From positions 1,719,501 through 1,783,500 of the forward strand of contig NZ_CP072648.1 of assembly GCF_018304825.1 (NCBI RefSeq): a DNA stretch of 64,000 bases, read 5' to 3'. Shown piece by piece: positions 1 through 9,347 of the stretch (positions within the stretch are counted from its first letter, which is position 1; every line of letters starts with the position of its first letter). This DNA comes from Chloracidobacterium validum. Its GTDB lineage: Bacteria; Acidobacteriota; Blastocatellia; Chloracidobacteriales; Chloracidobacteriaceae. Below the pieces are notes generated by a model. That model saw only the letters and a program-made list of their open reading frames with translations. It was not told the DNA's origin and did no database searches. Both the position numbers and the translations under genes were made by a program.

Positions 1-603
1 ACACCACAGGATGGTTGCCATCCCCAGCTCGTGCGCCGCCTGAAAAGCCTCTGAAACTTCCTGAATCTGACGGCTGGATTCAGGCGAACCAAAGTAAATG
101 GTCGCACCAACGGCGACCGCCCCGAGGTTCCACGCCTGCTCGACGCGCCCAAACATCACCTGGTCGTACTTGTTTGGGTAGGACAGGAATTCGTTATGGT
201 TGAGCTTGACGATGAAGGGAATTTTATGGGCGTACTTACGCGCCGCAAAACCAAGCGCCCCAAACGTGGTGGCGACCGCGTTGCACCCGCCTTCAACGGC
301 AAGTTTCACGATATTTTCGCCGTCAAAATACATCGGATTAGGCGCAAATGACGCGCCGGCGCTATGCTCAATCCCCTGGTCCACCGGCAAGATGGACAGG
401 TAGCCGGTTCCAGCCAACCGACCGTGATTGAGCAATTGCTGTAAGCTCCGTAAGACTTGGGGCGAGCGATCCGACGGCATAAAGACCCGATCAACGAAAT
501 CCGGGCCAGGCAAGTGCAGGTGCTCTGATGAAATGCCTTTGGCGCGATAGGTCAGCAAAGACTCCGCTGCATCGCCAAGCAAGCGCTCGATTTCTGCAAT
601 CAT
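1..603 (-). CDS. fbaB: Class I fructose-bisphosphate aldolase (DhnA/FbaB type), 3' end beyond the window
   Basis: Glycolytic/gluconeogenic cleavage of fructose 1,6-bisphosphate through a lysine Schiff base. The reverse-strand frame opens with ATG at 603 ([15 protein letters not shown]) and stays open to base 1, giving 201 residues of the N-terminal part. The stretches [33 protein letters not shown] and [17 protein letters not shown] are typical of the DhnA-type class I aldolase family, not of the muscle-type or class II enzymes. The Schiff-base lysine region lies in the missing C-terminal part. It stands alone on this strand at the left edge and is divergent from the response regulator at 816. 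Family call is firm; operon context is unknown. Confidence 0.88.
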   Translation of the reverse strand, partial: MIAEIERLLGDAAESLLTYRAKGISSEHLHLPGPDFVDRVFMPSDRSPQVLRSLQQLLNHGRLAGTGYLSILPVDQGIEHSAGASFAPNPMYFDGENIVKLAVEGGCNAVATTFGALGFAARKYAHKIPFIVKLNHNEFLSYPNKYDQVMFGRVEQAWNLGAVAVGATIYFGSPESSRQIQEVSEAFQAAHELGMATILWC

Positions 604-815
604 GACAGGAAGACCTCCGGGCAAGGGTGTAGGAAATTGAAACCAGGGAATGTGAATCAGGCCGGCCGGGAAACTTAGTAGTCCCTGTTTGGTATCACAA
701 GTGCTAATATCCATTGCACAAGCCAAAGCTGTACGCCAAGGCTTTCCCACTACACTTTGCGACACCAGCTTTGGCATCATAGAGGGATGGAAGCCAACTG
801 GTAAAGAAAAGACCT

Positions 816-1529
816 ATGAATGAAGCACCGACGACCGAACACTCAAAGCCCACCATACTTGTTGTTGACGACGACCCAACGATTCGTTTGACCGTTGGGG
901 CGTACCTGACCGGACAGAATTTCACCGTCCTGGAAGCCGCAACGGCCCGTGAGGCGCTGGAGATGGTGTCTAGGCAGCGGCCGCAGGTGATTGTCCTGGA
1001 TGTCGTCATGCCTGATTTGGACGGGCTGCAAGTCTGTCGCCAAATACGCGAGTGCGGCGTTCAGTCGCCGATTCTCTTTCTTTCGACCGACAATCAGTTG
1101 GAGACCCGGCTCAAAGGCTTTGCCTCTGGCGGCGACGATTACCTCACCAAGCCATTCAATATGCTTGAGCTTGGGGCGCGCATCCAGGCGATCCTCCGTC
1201 GGCATGCCTATGTGCCGGAATTCGAGGATATTCTGGTGCGCGGCGACCTCTCCATTGATGTCATTCGTCGCCGGGTCATCCGGCATGGCAATCCCGTTGA
1301 ACTGACGCCGACGGAGTTTCGCATTCTGCTCACCATGGCCCGCCGCCCTGGACAAGTCTTCTCCCGCGACCGGCTGCTTGACGAGCTTCAGGACGAAGAA
1401 GGTTATCTGCGCAACGTTGACCCACACATTGCGCGGCTGCGCGCCAAGATCGAGCCGACTCCGAGCCGTCCGATGTACGTGCAGACGGTGTGGGGACAGG
1501 GCTACAAGTTCGAGTATCCGAACATGTGA
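816..1529 (+). CDS. OmpR/PhoB-type response regulator
   Basis: Two-component DNA-binding response regulator of 237 residues. The receiver domain (about 13-128) has the acidic cluster DDD at 18-20, the phosphoacceptor D62 (VIVLDVVMP) and the conserved lysine K112 (LTKPF). A winged-helix output domain (about 140-235) follows, with the ELTPTEFRIL and GQGYKFEYP signatures. No histidine kinase is adjacent. The stop is only 24 bases before sbcD on the same strand, so the regulator may be co-transcribed with the SbcDC nuclease genes; this is unusual and the target genes cannot be read from the sequence. Start chosen at the ATG that gives a normal-length N-terminus. Confidence 0.92.
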   Translation: MNEAPTTEHSKPTILVVDDDPTIRLTVGAYLTGQNFTVLEAATAREALEMVSRQRPQVIVLDVVMPDLDGLQVCRQIRECGVQSPILFLSTDNQLETRLKGFASGGDDYLTKPFNMLELGARIQAILRRHAYVPEFEDILVRGDLSIDVIRRRVIRHGNPVELTPTEFRILLTMARRPGQVFSRDRLLDELQDEEGYLRNVDPHIARLRAKIEPTPSRPMYVQTVWGQGYKFEYPNM

Positions 1530-1553
1530 GCCATACCGGCAACCTGGTGTGCG

Positions 1554-2807
1554 ATGCGCTTGCTGCATACGTCGGACTGGCACCTGGGCGCAACATTGGG
1601 CGACGTTGCGCGTGACGCTGAACACCAGCGATTTCTTGACTGGCTCGTAACGACCATCGAGCAAGAGCAGGTGGATGCGCTGCTCATCGCGGGTGACATC
1701 TTCGACACCGCCAATCCCCCGGCAACGGCGCAGCGGATGTACTATGAGTTTCTGGCCAGGTGCCGGGAACGCGCGCCCAACCTTGATATGGTCGTCATCG
1801 GTGGAAACCACGACTCAGCCGGACGGCTCGACGCCCCGGCTGAACTGCTCAACGTTTTCCGCGTCCGTGTCGTAGGCGGACTTCCCTACGCCCCCGGCGA
1901 CAAGCTCGACATTGACCGGCTGCTCGTTCCACTCCGGGCGGCCAACGGCACAACGGCCGCTTGGTGTATTGCCATGCCCTTTATTCGCCCGTTTGACGTC
2001 GGCGCGGCAGAAAACTTCTTGGCCGGTGTCGCGGCACTCTATGCCGAATGCCTCGCTGCGGCGCGTGCTCGACGCCAACCGGGGCAGGCCCTCATCGCCA
2101 TGGGGCACGCCTTCTTGGTTGGCGGTCAGCTCTCCGACACCGAGCGACCAATCCAACGCGGCAACCTCGATGCCCTACCGGTTGACCTCTTCCCGGATGA
2201 CATTGCTTACGTTGCGCTCGGACATTTACACCGGGCACAGTCGGTTGCCGGAAAGGCACATGTTCGGTACAGCGGCTCGCCGCTTCCATTATCATTTGCC
2301 GAATGCACCTACCAGCACCGGGTCATCCTGGTTGATGTGGATGGCGAGCGCGCGGCCCAGATTCGTCCGTTGAGCATCCCGCGCGCGCGCGACCTCAAGC
2401 GGATTCCACTCACTTCGGCGGCGTCACTTGAAGAAGTCAAACTGGAGCTTCGTCAACTACCCCGCACGCCAACCGAGCCTGGGGCATTGCCACCGTTGGT
2501 TGAAATTCACATCCAGCTTGACAAGCCCGAACCAACCTTGCGCGCCGACATTGAAACGGCATCTAAAGGGGCCTGGGCTGAAATTGTCAGCATTCAGGTA
2601 CATCACCCATCAACCGGCGGCGAGGGATCATCCCCTTGCCCAGATCAACCCCGGCAGTCTCTTGACCCAACCGACGTTTTTCTGCGCCGGTACGGGACAA
2701 AGTATCCGCACCGTCCCGATCCTCCGCAGCCGCTCAAGGATGCTTTCCAGGAATTGCTGGAAAAAGTACAGTCAAACTTGGCGGAAGAGGTAAAGCCACA
2801 GCCATGA
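1554..2807 (+). CDS. sbcD: SbcD (Mre11-like) nuclease subunit
   Basis: Metallophosphoesterase subunit of the SbcCD complex, which opens and degrades DNA hairpins and protein-blocked ends. 417 residues. Metal-binding motifs are visible: HTSDWHLG (D8, H10), IAGDIFD (D48), GGNHDS (N85, H86) and a C-terminal ALGHLHRAQ motif near 223. The C-terminal part matches the SbcD capping region, ending in a longer Pro-rich tail (FLRRYGTKYPHRPDPPQP). Its stop overlaps the sbcC start by four bases (ATGA), indicating translational coupling. Confidence 0.95.
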   Translation: MRLLHTSDWHLGATLGDVARDAEHQRFLDWLVTTIEQEQVDALLIAGDIFDTANPPATAQRMYYEFLARCRERAPNLDMVVIGGNHDSAGRLDAPAELLNVFRVRVVGGLPYAPGDKLDIDRLLVPLRAANGTTAAWCIAMPFIRPFDVGAAENFLAGVAALYAECLAAARARRQPGQALIAMGHAFLVGGQLSDTERPIQRGNLDALPVDLFPDDIAYVALGHLHRAQSVAGKAHVRYSGSPLPLSFAECTYQHRVILVDVDGERAAQIRPLSIPRARDLKRIPLTSAASLEEVKLELRQLPRTPTEPGALPPLVEIHIQLDKPEPTLRADIETASKGAWAEIVSIQVHHPSTGGEGSSPCPDQPRQSLDPTDVFLRRYGTKYPHRPDPPQPLKDAFQELLEKVQSNLAEEVKPQP

Positions 2808-5800
2808 AGGTGCTCGCCGTTCGCGGAAAAAACCTGGCGTCCTTGACCGAATTCGACGTGTCGCTCGTCAAGGGACCGCTCGAACAGGCCGGGTTATTTG
2901 TGATTACGGGCCCGACCGGCGCGGGAAAAAGCACGCTGTTGGATGCCATGTGCCTGGCGCTTTACGGACGCCTCCCACGGATCAAAGGGGAGCGCGGTGG
3001 GCATCAACTTCCAGCCAACGCCAGCGGCTCGGACAAGTTACGGATTACCGATCCACGCCATATTGTGTCACGCAATGCCGCCGAAGCCTGTGCCGAAGTG
3101 GAGTTTTGGGGGTGTGACCGCCAACGCTGGCGGGCGCGCTGGAGTGTGCGCCGGGCGCGTGGACAACTTGCCGGAAAGCTTCAGGAAGTCAACGTCGAGC
3201 TTTTTGATGAACACGATCATGCGCACACTGCGCATCGCCGGGAGGAAACGCAGGCGCTCATTGCTCAAAAAGTCGGGTTGACATACGAGCAGTTCTGTCG
3301 GTCGGTGTTGCTGGCACAGGGCGAGTTCGCTGCGTTTCTCAAGGCCGGCGCCGATGAGCGAGCGCAAATTCTGGAGGCACTGACTGATGGAAGCCAACTC
3401 TATACGAAGCTTTCCATTGCTGCTCACCAACGGGCTGCTGACGAAAAAAGCAAGCTTCAGGAATTGGAACGTCAAGCCGGCAACTTGCAGCCCCTTTCCG
3501 AAGAGGAGCGACAGGAAGTCGAGAAGCAAAAGGCGTGTCTGACGGCCGAATGCGAGCGGCTGGCCGAAGAGCAAAAGCCGTGCGAGGAAGCCCGTCAGTG
3601 GTATGTCAAGGGTGACGCTCTCAGCCAAGATGTTCAGGTAGCAGAAGTAGCACACCGCTCGGCCCAGCAAGCGCGTCAGGAGGCCGCACCGCAGGCCCAC
3701 CACCTCGAACGGCTCGAACAAGCCGAGCGACTGCGCGGCCCTTACGAACGCTATCAATCTGCCTCTGCTGAACAGAACGCGGCAGACAAGCAACGAAGCG
3801 CCGCCGAGCAAGCATTCGAGGACGCGGAGCAGGCGCTCAAGCTTGCCAAAGCTGAAGTCGAACGCGCCGAGCAGCGGCTCGAAGGTGCACGCACTCACAG
3901 GGAGCACAAACAACCGGAGATTGACGAGGCTCGCCGGCTTGACACTGAACTTGACCACGCCCGCGCAGCCCTTGCGCAAGCCGAAGCCGACCAACACAAG
4001 TGGACGCAGGAACTCGAGCAACATACGCAGGCACTGGAAGAGGCTCTGCTTGCTCAGGCCGCGGCGGATGAGGCTATTGCCCAGGCCGACCGCTGGCTGC
4101 GCGACAACTACCGGCTCAAACCGCTGGCCGAGCAGTGGCCGCGTTGGGAACGTGGCATCCAGAACTACAACTCGCTCCACCAGAAGATCGCCGATTTGTG
4201 CGCCGATCTGGACACAGCAACACGGAAACTTCAGCAAGTCGAAGAACGTCTTGCATCGGCGCAGCAAGCGGTTCGAGATGGCGAAGCGAAGCTCGAAAAT
4301 GCCCAGGAAGAGCTTGCTGTGGCGCAGCGTGCTGTTGAAGCGCTCCAAGCAGATCACAGTCTCGAAGCACGCCAGACAGCACGGGAACGGATTGACACTG
4401 GCCGCCAACGGCTGCTGGAACTCAAGAATTTGCTGGAAGGCCTGGTGGAGGCTGAAACTGCCCGCGCTGCCGCCGCCCAGGTCGTCGCGGAGGCCACCAG
4501 CGCCATCACGAGTCTCAGAGAAAAACTTGATGCCCTTGAGCAAAAGCACGCCGAACTTGAAGCGGCTTGTCTCGCCCGTGAGCAGGACTTGAAGCTGGCC
4601 GAGGCCGCCGAGGCTTTGGCGGCTCGCCGCCCTGATTTGCTCATACCGGGAAAGCCCTGTCCGCTGTGCGGTGCTACCGAACACCCGGCCGCCGGCCAAC
4701 CCGCGCCACCAAGCGAGATCGTCAAGCGTCTCAGGGCTGAAATGGAGGCGGCCCGGCGGGAACGCGCAAGCTGCGCTCAGGAGATCCAAAAGTTGGGTAA
4801 CCAGCTTGCAGCCGAACGCGCCCGCACCGAGGAAGCCGGTCGCCACCAGTCAGACGCGGCCAAGCGTTATGCCGCGCATTTGACGCAGTGGAATACCATT
4901 TCAATAGATGAGCCAGCGCTCGTGCCACATGACCCGGAAACCGGGTCTAAACTTGACGCGGCTCTTAACCAACTTGAAAAAGAAAAAGCCAATCTTGACG
5001 CGGCAGAAAAGGCTTATGAAGCAGCCTGCAAACGGCGCGATCAGGCGCAAACCCAGGTCAACCAACTTCGGGAGCGACAACAACAGGCACAAGTAGAGCT
5101 AAACCAACTTGAGCAAACGCGCCAGTCCATTGCGTCAGAACTCAAGAACTGCCGGCAACGGCTTGAAGAACAGCAATCCCGGCAACGCCATGACTTGGAC
5201 GAACTTGACTCGGCCTTTTCCTGGCAGAACGACTGGCAAACTGCCCTTCAAACCAATCCCGTTACCTTTTTGGAAGCGGCCCAGGCATACGTCAAAAGCT
5301 GGGAAGTCACGCAGCAGCACCGCCAGCAGCAAAGTGATCAGCGGCAGGAACTCGCGCGTGAAGTTGCCATCCTCCGAACCAAATGTGAGCAGTCCAAGAG
5401 CAATCTCAGCACGGCCCGGCACAAAGTCAACGACTGCGCGATACACCTTGCCCAGCTTGAACATTCCCGCGCTCACTGCCTTGGTGGCGAACCGACCGAT
5501 GAGGTCATCTGGGCACTTGACAATGAGGTTAAGGAAGCCGAAAAGGAAGCAACGGCCGCGCGTCAGAAGCTCTTGGAAACAAGTCGCCAGCAGGCAGCGG
5601 CTCAGACAGATTGCCAAGTCGCCCAGGAACGAGAAGTCAAAGCCAAGCAGGAAGCAGCCACTGCCCGGGCGGCGCTCGACCAGGCCCTCGAAGCCGTTCA
5701 ACTCACGGAAGCAGAACTCGAATCATTACTATCCACGCCGACCGACGTGCGCCGGCAACTGCAAGATCACATCAAAGCACTGGATGATGCAGTGACGGCG

Positions 5801-6565
5801 ACGGCCGGGGCTCTCGATAGCAAACGCCAAGCGTATGAAAGCCACCTTGCGTCGCCCCGACCGGATGCTACGCGAGAAGCCATCGAGGCCAGACTTGCCG
5901 AACTCGATGGCTGCATTGCCGAAAAGTACAAGAAAATTGGCGCGCTTGACGAAAAGCTGAGACAAGACCGGGAGCTACGGGAGCGCCATGCCCAGCTTGT
6001 CCAGGAACTTGAAGCGCAAAAAGCGGTTTACGCCCGGTGGGCAGAACTTGATGACGTGATTGGTTCGTCAGACGGTAAAACGCTTCGGCTTTTCGCGCAA
6101 AGCCTGTACTTTGACGCGCTCCTCGCGCAAGCCAATTATTACTTGAAAAACCTGCGCCAGCGTTACCGCTTGGAACAGGTGAAAGATGCGGCGCTCGAGG
6201 TACAGGTGATTGACCACGATCTGGCGGATGTGGTTCGTCCGATCAGTACCTTGTCCGGTGGTGAAACATTTCTCATCTCCCTGGCGCTAGCGCTTGGATT
6301 GGCCGCGATGTCGTCGGACAAAGTCACCATCGGTTCCCTTTTCATTGACGAAGGCTTTGGCACGCTTGACCCCAAATCACTGGAAAAGGCACTGGGCATG
6401 CTCAACCAACTACAAGCTGAAGGACGCCAGATTGGTATCATTTCACATATTCCTGGACTCGCCGACCAGATTGGCTACTGCGTTGCCGTCGAACCCAACG
6501 GAACAGGCACGAGCCGCGTCTCGGTCATCGGACCACCCCAACCTGCTGTTGTTTCTACCACGTGA
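2804..6565 (+). CDS. sbcC: SbcC (Rad50-like) SMC-type ATPase
   Basis: ATPase and tether subunit of the SbcCD nuclease. 1253 residues. N-terminal Walker A GPTGAGKS (36-43), a very long Ala/Glu/Gln-rich coiled coil interrupted by the zinc hook CPLC (C619, C622), a second coiled coil, then the ABC signature LSGGE (1150-1154) and Walker B LFIDEGFGTLD (D1182, E1183). The hook sits almost exactly midway, as expected for an SMC-like dimer joined through zinc. Coupled to sbcD by an ATGA overlap. Length is somewhat above the E. coli protein, owing to the coiled coil. Confidence 0.96.
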   Translation: MKVLAVRGKNLASLTEFDVSLVKGPLEQAGLFVITGPTGAGKSTLLDAMCLALYGRLPRIKGERGGHQLPANASGSDKLRITDPRHIVSRNAAEACAEVEFWGCDRQRWRARWSVRRARGQLAGKLQEVNVELFDEHDHAHTAHRREETQALIAQKVGLTYEQFCRSVLLAQGEFAAFLKAGADERAQILEALTDGSQLYTKLSIAAHQRAADEKSKLQELERQAGNLQPLSEEERQEVEKQKACLTAECERLAEEQKPCEEARQWYVKGDALSQDVQVAEVAHRSAQQARQEAAPQAHHLERLEQAERLRGPYERYQSASAEQNAADKQRSAAEQAFEDAEQALKLAKAEVERAEQRLEGARTHREHKQPEIDEARRLDTELDHARAALAQAEADQHKWTQELEQHTQALEEALLAQAAADEAIAQADRWLRDNYRLKPLAEQWPRWERGIQNYNSLHQKIADLCADLDTATRKLQQVEERLASAQQAVRDGEAKLENAQEELAVAQRAVEALQADHSLEARQTARERIDTGRQRLLELKNLLEGLVEAETARAAAAQVVAEATSAITSLREKLDALEQKHAELEAACLAREQDLKLAEAAEALAARRPDLLIPGKPCPLCGATEHPAAGQPAPPSEIVKRLRAEMEAARRERASCAQEIQKLGNQLAAERARTEEAGRHQSDAAKRYAAHLTQWNTISIDEPALVPHDPETGSKLDAALNQLEKEKANLDAAEKAYEAACKRRDQAQTQVNQLRERQQQAQVELNQLEQTRQSIASELKNCRQRLEEQQSRQRHDLDELDSAFSWQNDWQTALQTNPVTFLEAAQAYVKSWEVTQQHRQQQSDQRQELAREVAILRTKCEQSKSNLSTARHKVNDCAIHLAQLEHSRAHCLGGEPTDEVIWALDNEVKEAEKEATAARQKLLETSRQQAAAQTDCQVAQEREVKAKQEAATARAALDQALEAVQLTEAELESLLSTPTDVRRQLQDHIKALDDAVTATAGALDSKRQAYESHLASPRPDATREAIEARLAELDGCIAEKYKKIGALDEKLRQDRELRERHAQLVQELEAQKAVYARWAELDDVIGSSDGKTLRLFAQSLYFDALLAQANYYLKNLRQRYRLEQVKDAALEVQVIDHDLADVVRPISTLSGGETFLISLALALGLAAMSSDKVTIGSLFIDEGFGTLDPKSLEKALGMLNQLQAEGRQIGIISHIPGLADQIGYCVAVEPNGTGTSRVSVIGPPQPAVVSTT

Positions 6566-6583
6566 CCGCCGAGGAATACCCCT

Positions 6584-6901
6584 ATGCTAACCCCAGAACA
6601 GCAAGCTCAATATCAGGCCCTACTTTTGAAGCAATACAAGGGCCTCCTTACAAACGAGGAGCAGGCTGAAATGGCGGCGCTCCAGCTTCTCCGGGATGCT
6701 CCGGAAACAGGCGCTTCATCGGATGAGGTAGCCAATCTGGCACCGAATCTGGCGCGGCTGGCCGGCGAGCTTGACCGATTTGAGGCTGACCTCGGCGAAA
6801 TGTCCGGCAAAATCGGCGGACGCCGGGCCGTGGCCGAAGCCATGACCGAGCTTGGCGAACCGGATGCAAAAAAGCCAACTTCCGACCATGACGCACATTG
6901 A
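6584..6901 (+). CDS. Small hypothetical protein after sbcC
   Basis: 105 residues, acidic and helical (EEQAEMAALQLLRDAPET, LARLAGELDRFEADLGEM), with no signal peptide or membrane segment. It starts 18 bases after the sbcC stop, and its 3' end overlaps the preferred kdsD start by 14 bases, so it fits the operon spacing. I do not recognise the family. Coding is supported by position and by codon use like its neighbours, not by a motif. Confidence 0.6.
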   Translation: MLTPEQQAQYQALLLKQYKGLLTNEEQAEMAALQLLRDAPETGASSDEVANLAPNLARLAGELDRFEADLGEMSGKIGGRRAVAEAMTELGEPDAKKPTSDHDAH

Positions 6902-7889
6902 ACGGGGACGGCAAACGCTGCGTGTCGAAGCCGAGGCGGTGGCCCGCCTGGCCGAGCGGCTCGATGACAACTTTGAACGCGCGGTTGAAGTCATTGCGGC
7001 CGGACGCGGCCACGTTGCCACACTCGGCATGGGCAAAAGTGGCTTCGTTGCGCGCAAGACATCCGCCACGTTGGCCAGTCTGGGAACGCCTTCGTTCTTT
7101 TTGCACCCGGCGGAAGCCGCGCATGGCGACATTGGACGAGTCACGTCAGACGACGTGCTCCTTGTGTTTTCACATAGCGGCGAAACCGAGGAAATCGTGC
7201 GCCTTCTGCCTAGTTTTCAGCGCATGCGGCTGCCACTCATCGCCATTCTGGGCCGCCCGGATTCGACGCTCGGCCGCGCGGCGCAAATCATCCTCGACAC
7301 GGCCGTGGATACCGAAGCCTGCCCGCTCAATCTAGCTCCAACGGCTTCGACGACGGCAGCCCTGGCGCTGGGCGACGCCTTGGCGGTGGCCGTTGGCGCG
7401 GCGCGTGGCTTTGCGGCTGAAGACTTTGCCGCCCGGCATCCTGGGGGCAAGCTTGGACGCGAACTCCTGCGCGTCGCCGATGTCATGCACACCGGCGCGG
7501 ACGTTCCGCGTGTGCTGCCCACGACCCAGATGCCCGACATCATCCATGAGATTTCACGCAAGGGCTTTGGCGTCACGACGGTCGTGGATGCCGAACACCG
7601 TTTGCTGGGCGTCATTTCCGACGGCGATCTTCGGCGGCTCATGGAACACCAACCAGAAACGTTCTTGCGCCTCACGGCCGGGGCGGCGTTGGAAGGACGC
7701 CACTCACGCCACCCACACCCACGCACGGCGCGCGCTGCCGATCGGGCCAGCGCGGCCCTCCGCGCCATGGAAGCCTACCGCATCACATCACTTGTCGTGG
7801 TGGATGCCCGCCAGCGCGTGGAAGGGCTTGTTCACCTCCATGATTTGTGGAGCGTCTTGTCACCATCCGGCGTTGAGCCGTCGGTTTGA
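6888..7889 (+). CDS. kdsD: Arabinose-5-phosphate isomerase (KpsF/GutQ family)
   Basis: Converts D-ribulose 5-phosphate to D-arabinose 5-phosphate, the first step to Kdo for lipopolysaccharide. 333 residues from the ATG giving MTHIERGRQTLRVEA. An SIS domain (about 30-165) shows GMGKSGFVARK, FSHSGETEEIV and the family motif APTASTTAALALGDALAV. Two CBS domains follow (VADVMHTGADVPRV; GVISDGDLRRL). A TTG at 6852 and an ATG at 6864 lie upstream in frame, but the ATG at 6888 matches where the family normally begins. The gene for UDP-glucose dehydrogenase follows 66 bases later, suggesting a cell-surface sugar group. Confidence 0.9.
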   Translation: MTHIERGRQTLRVEAEAVARLAERLDDNFERAVEVIAAGRGHVATLGMGKSGFVARKTSATLASLGTPSFFLHPAEAAHGDIGRVTSDDVLLVFSHSGETEEIVRLLPSFQRMRLPLIAILGRPDSTLGRAAQIILDTAVDTEACPLNLAPTASTTAALALGDALAVAVGAARGFAAEDFAARHPGGKLGRELLRVADVMHTGADVPRVLPTTQMPDIIHEISRKGFGVTTVVDAEHRLLGVISDGDLRRLMEHQPETFLRLTAGAALEGRHSRHPHPRTARAADRASAALRAMEAYRITSLVVVDARQRVEGLVHLHDLWSVLSPSGVEPSV

Positions 7890-7955
7890 CAGCGCATTAG
7901 ATGCTTTGCCACAGTCACGGCGCAGACCTCTATCTTCTCGACGACGTACACTGTC

Positions 7956-9260
7956 ATGCATATCGCTATCATTGGTACGGGTTACGTAGGCCTCGTCACG
8001 GGGGCCTGCTTTGCCGAATTTGGCGTCAATGTCACCTGTGTGGACAAAGACACCGCCAAAATTGCCATGCTCGAAGATGGGCGCGTGCCGATTTACGAAC
8101 CCGGACTTGACGTGTTGATTGAAAAGAATCGCCGCGCCGGTCGCATTCACTTCACGACTGACTTGAAAGCCGCCGTGCAGCGGGCGCTGGTCGTCTTCAT
8201 TGCCGTGGGCACGCCGCCCAACCCAGACGGCAGCCCGGACTTGTCACAGGTTGAAGCCGTAGCCGCGCAAATTGCCGAAGCTCTGGACGGCTACAAGGTG
8301 GTGGTCACCAAAAGCACGGTGCCAACCGGCACCGGCCAGGCCATTCGGCGCGTGATGGAAGAGCGCTGTCCGGCCGGGGCCAGTTTCAGCGTGGCGTCAA
8401 ATCCTGAATTCCTGCGTGAAGGCGACGCCATCAACGATTTCATGCGTCCGGAGCGGATTGTCATTGGCTGTGAGGATGCCCAGGCCAATGCCATTTTGCG
8501 CGACCTCTATGGTCCATTGACCCAAACGGGTGTCCCATTGGTGGCAACGACCGTTGAGACTTCGGAACTCATCAAGTATGCGTCCAATGCCTTCCTGGCC
8601 GTAAAGATTTCCTTTATCAACGACATGGCCTTGCTGTGTGACCGACTCGGCTGTGACGTAGCGGATGTCGCCCGCGGCATGGGACTCGACAGCCGAATTG
8701 GCAGCAAGTTTTTGTCGCCTGGGCCAGGCTATGGAGGCTCGTGCTTCCCCAAGGATACCCAGGCCTTGGCGCACCTGGCGCGCAGCCACCAGCACACGCT
8801 CCGCATCGTCGAAGCCGGGATCGCCGTCAACAACGATATGCATGGGGCGATGGTCAACAAGATCAAGACCCTTCTAGGCGAGCCTTACCAGGACAAAGTC
8901 GCCGGGCTGCTTGGACTGACATTCAAGCCAGAAACCAGCGACCTGCGGGAATCGCCAGCCATGGCGATTGCGGCGGCCATTCGCAAACTCGGCGTGACGC
9001 TGCGCGTCAGCGATCCAGTTGCCATGCCAGAGGCTTCGACGCTGCTGCCGGACGTTACGTTCTGCGACGACCCGTATGAAACCGCGATAGGCTGCGACGT
9101 GCTCATTATCGCCACGGAGTGGAATCTTTACCGGCGGCTCGACCTCGAACGCCTGCACGCCGTCATGCGGACGCCGGCCATTGCCGACCTCCGCAATGTC
9201 TGCGATCCGGTCCAGGCCCGGCGAGCTGGATTCCGCTACTTGGGCGTTGGGCGCGGCTGA
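7956..9260 (+). CDS. ugd: UDP-glucose 6-dehydrogenase
   Basis: Oxidises UDP-glucose to UDP-glucuronate with two NAD, supplying polysaccharide and envelope synthesis. 434 residues. The N-terminal Rossmann motif is IGTGYVGLVTG (6-16), followed by the VGTPPNPDGS nucleotide loop, a KSTVPTGTG motif (from K119) and the NPEFLREGDAI signature. The catalytic cysteine is C263 in GPGYGGSCFPKDT. The C-terminal UDP-binding domain (from about 310) includes GLTFKPETSDLRESP. GDP-mannose dehydrogenase is a relative, but the length and spacing fit the UDP-glucose enzyme. Confidence 0.93.
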   Translation: MHIAIIGTGYVGLVTGACFAEFGVNVTCVDKDTAKIAMLEDGRVPIYEPGLDVLIEKNRRAGRIHFTTDLKAAVQRALVVFIAVGTPPNPDGSPDLSQVEAVAAQIAEALDGYKVVVTKSTVPTGTGQAIRRVMEERCPAGASFSVASNPEFLREGDAINDFMRPERIVIGCEDAQANAILRDLYGPLTQTGVPLVATTVETSELIKYASNAFLAVKISFINDMALLCDRLGCDVADVARGMGLDSRIGSKFLSPGPGYGGSCFPKDTQALAHLARSHQHTLRIVEAGIAVNNDMHGAMVNKIKTLLGEPYQDKVAGLLGLTFKPETSDLRESPAMAIAAAIRKLGVTLRVSDPVAMPEASTLLPDVTFCDDPYETAIGCDVLIIATEWNLYRRLDLERLHAVMRTPAIADLRNVCDPVQARRAGFRYLGVGRG

Positions 9261-9347
9261 GGCGTTGGCGCGCTATCGGCAGCGCTGAAGAGGCCGGCTG
9301 AAGAGGCCGTCGGGCGCGCCAATGGCACCGGACGGCTCTACCAACCC

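Noticed and set aside
843-1811. Open frame of 322 codons on the minus strand
   Set aside because: It lies fully antisense to the response regulator and sbcD, whose motifs are clear, and it shows no family pattern.
3068-4846. Open frame of 592 codons on the minus strand
   Set aside because: It is antisense to the sbcC coiled coil; the long opening reflects the Gln/Glu/Ala-rich codons on the other strand.
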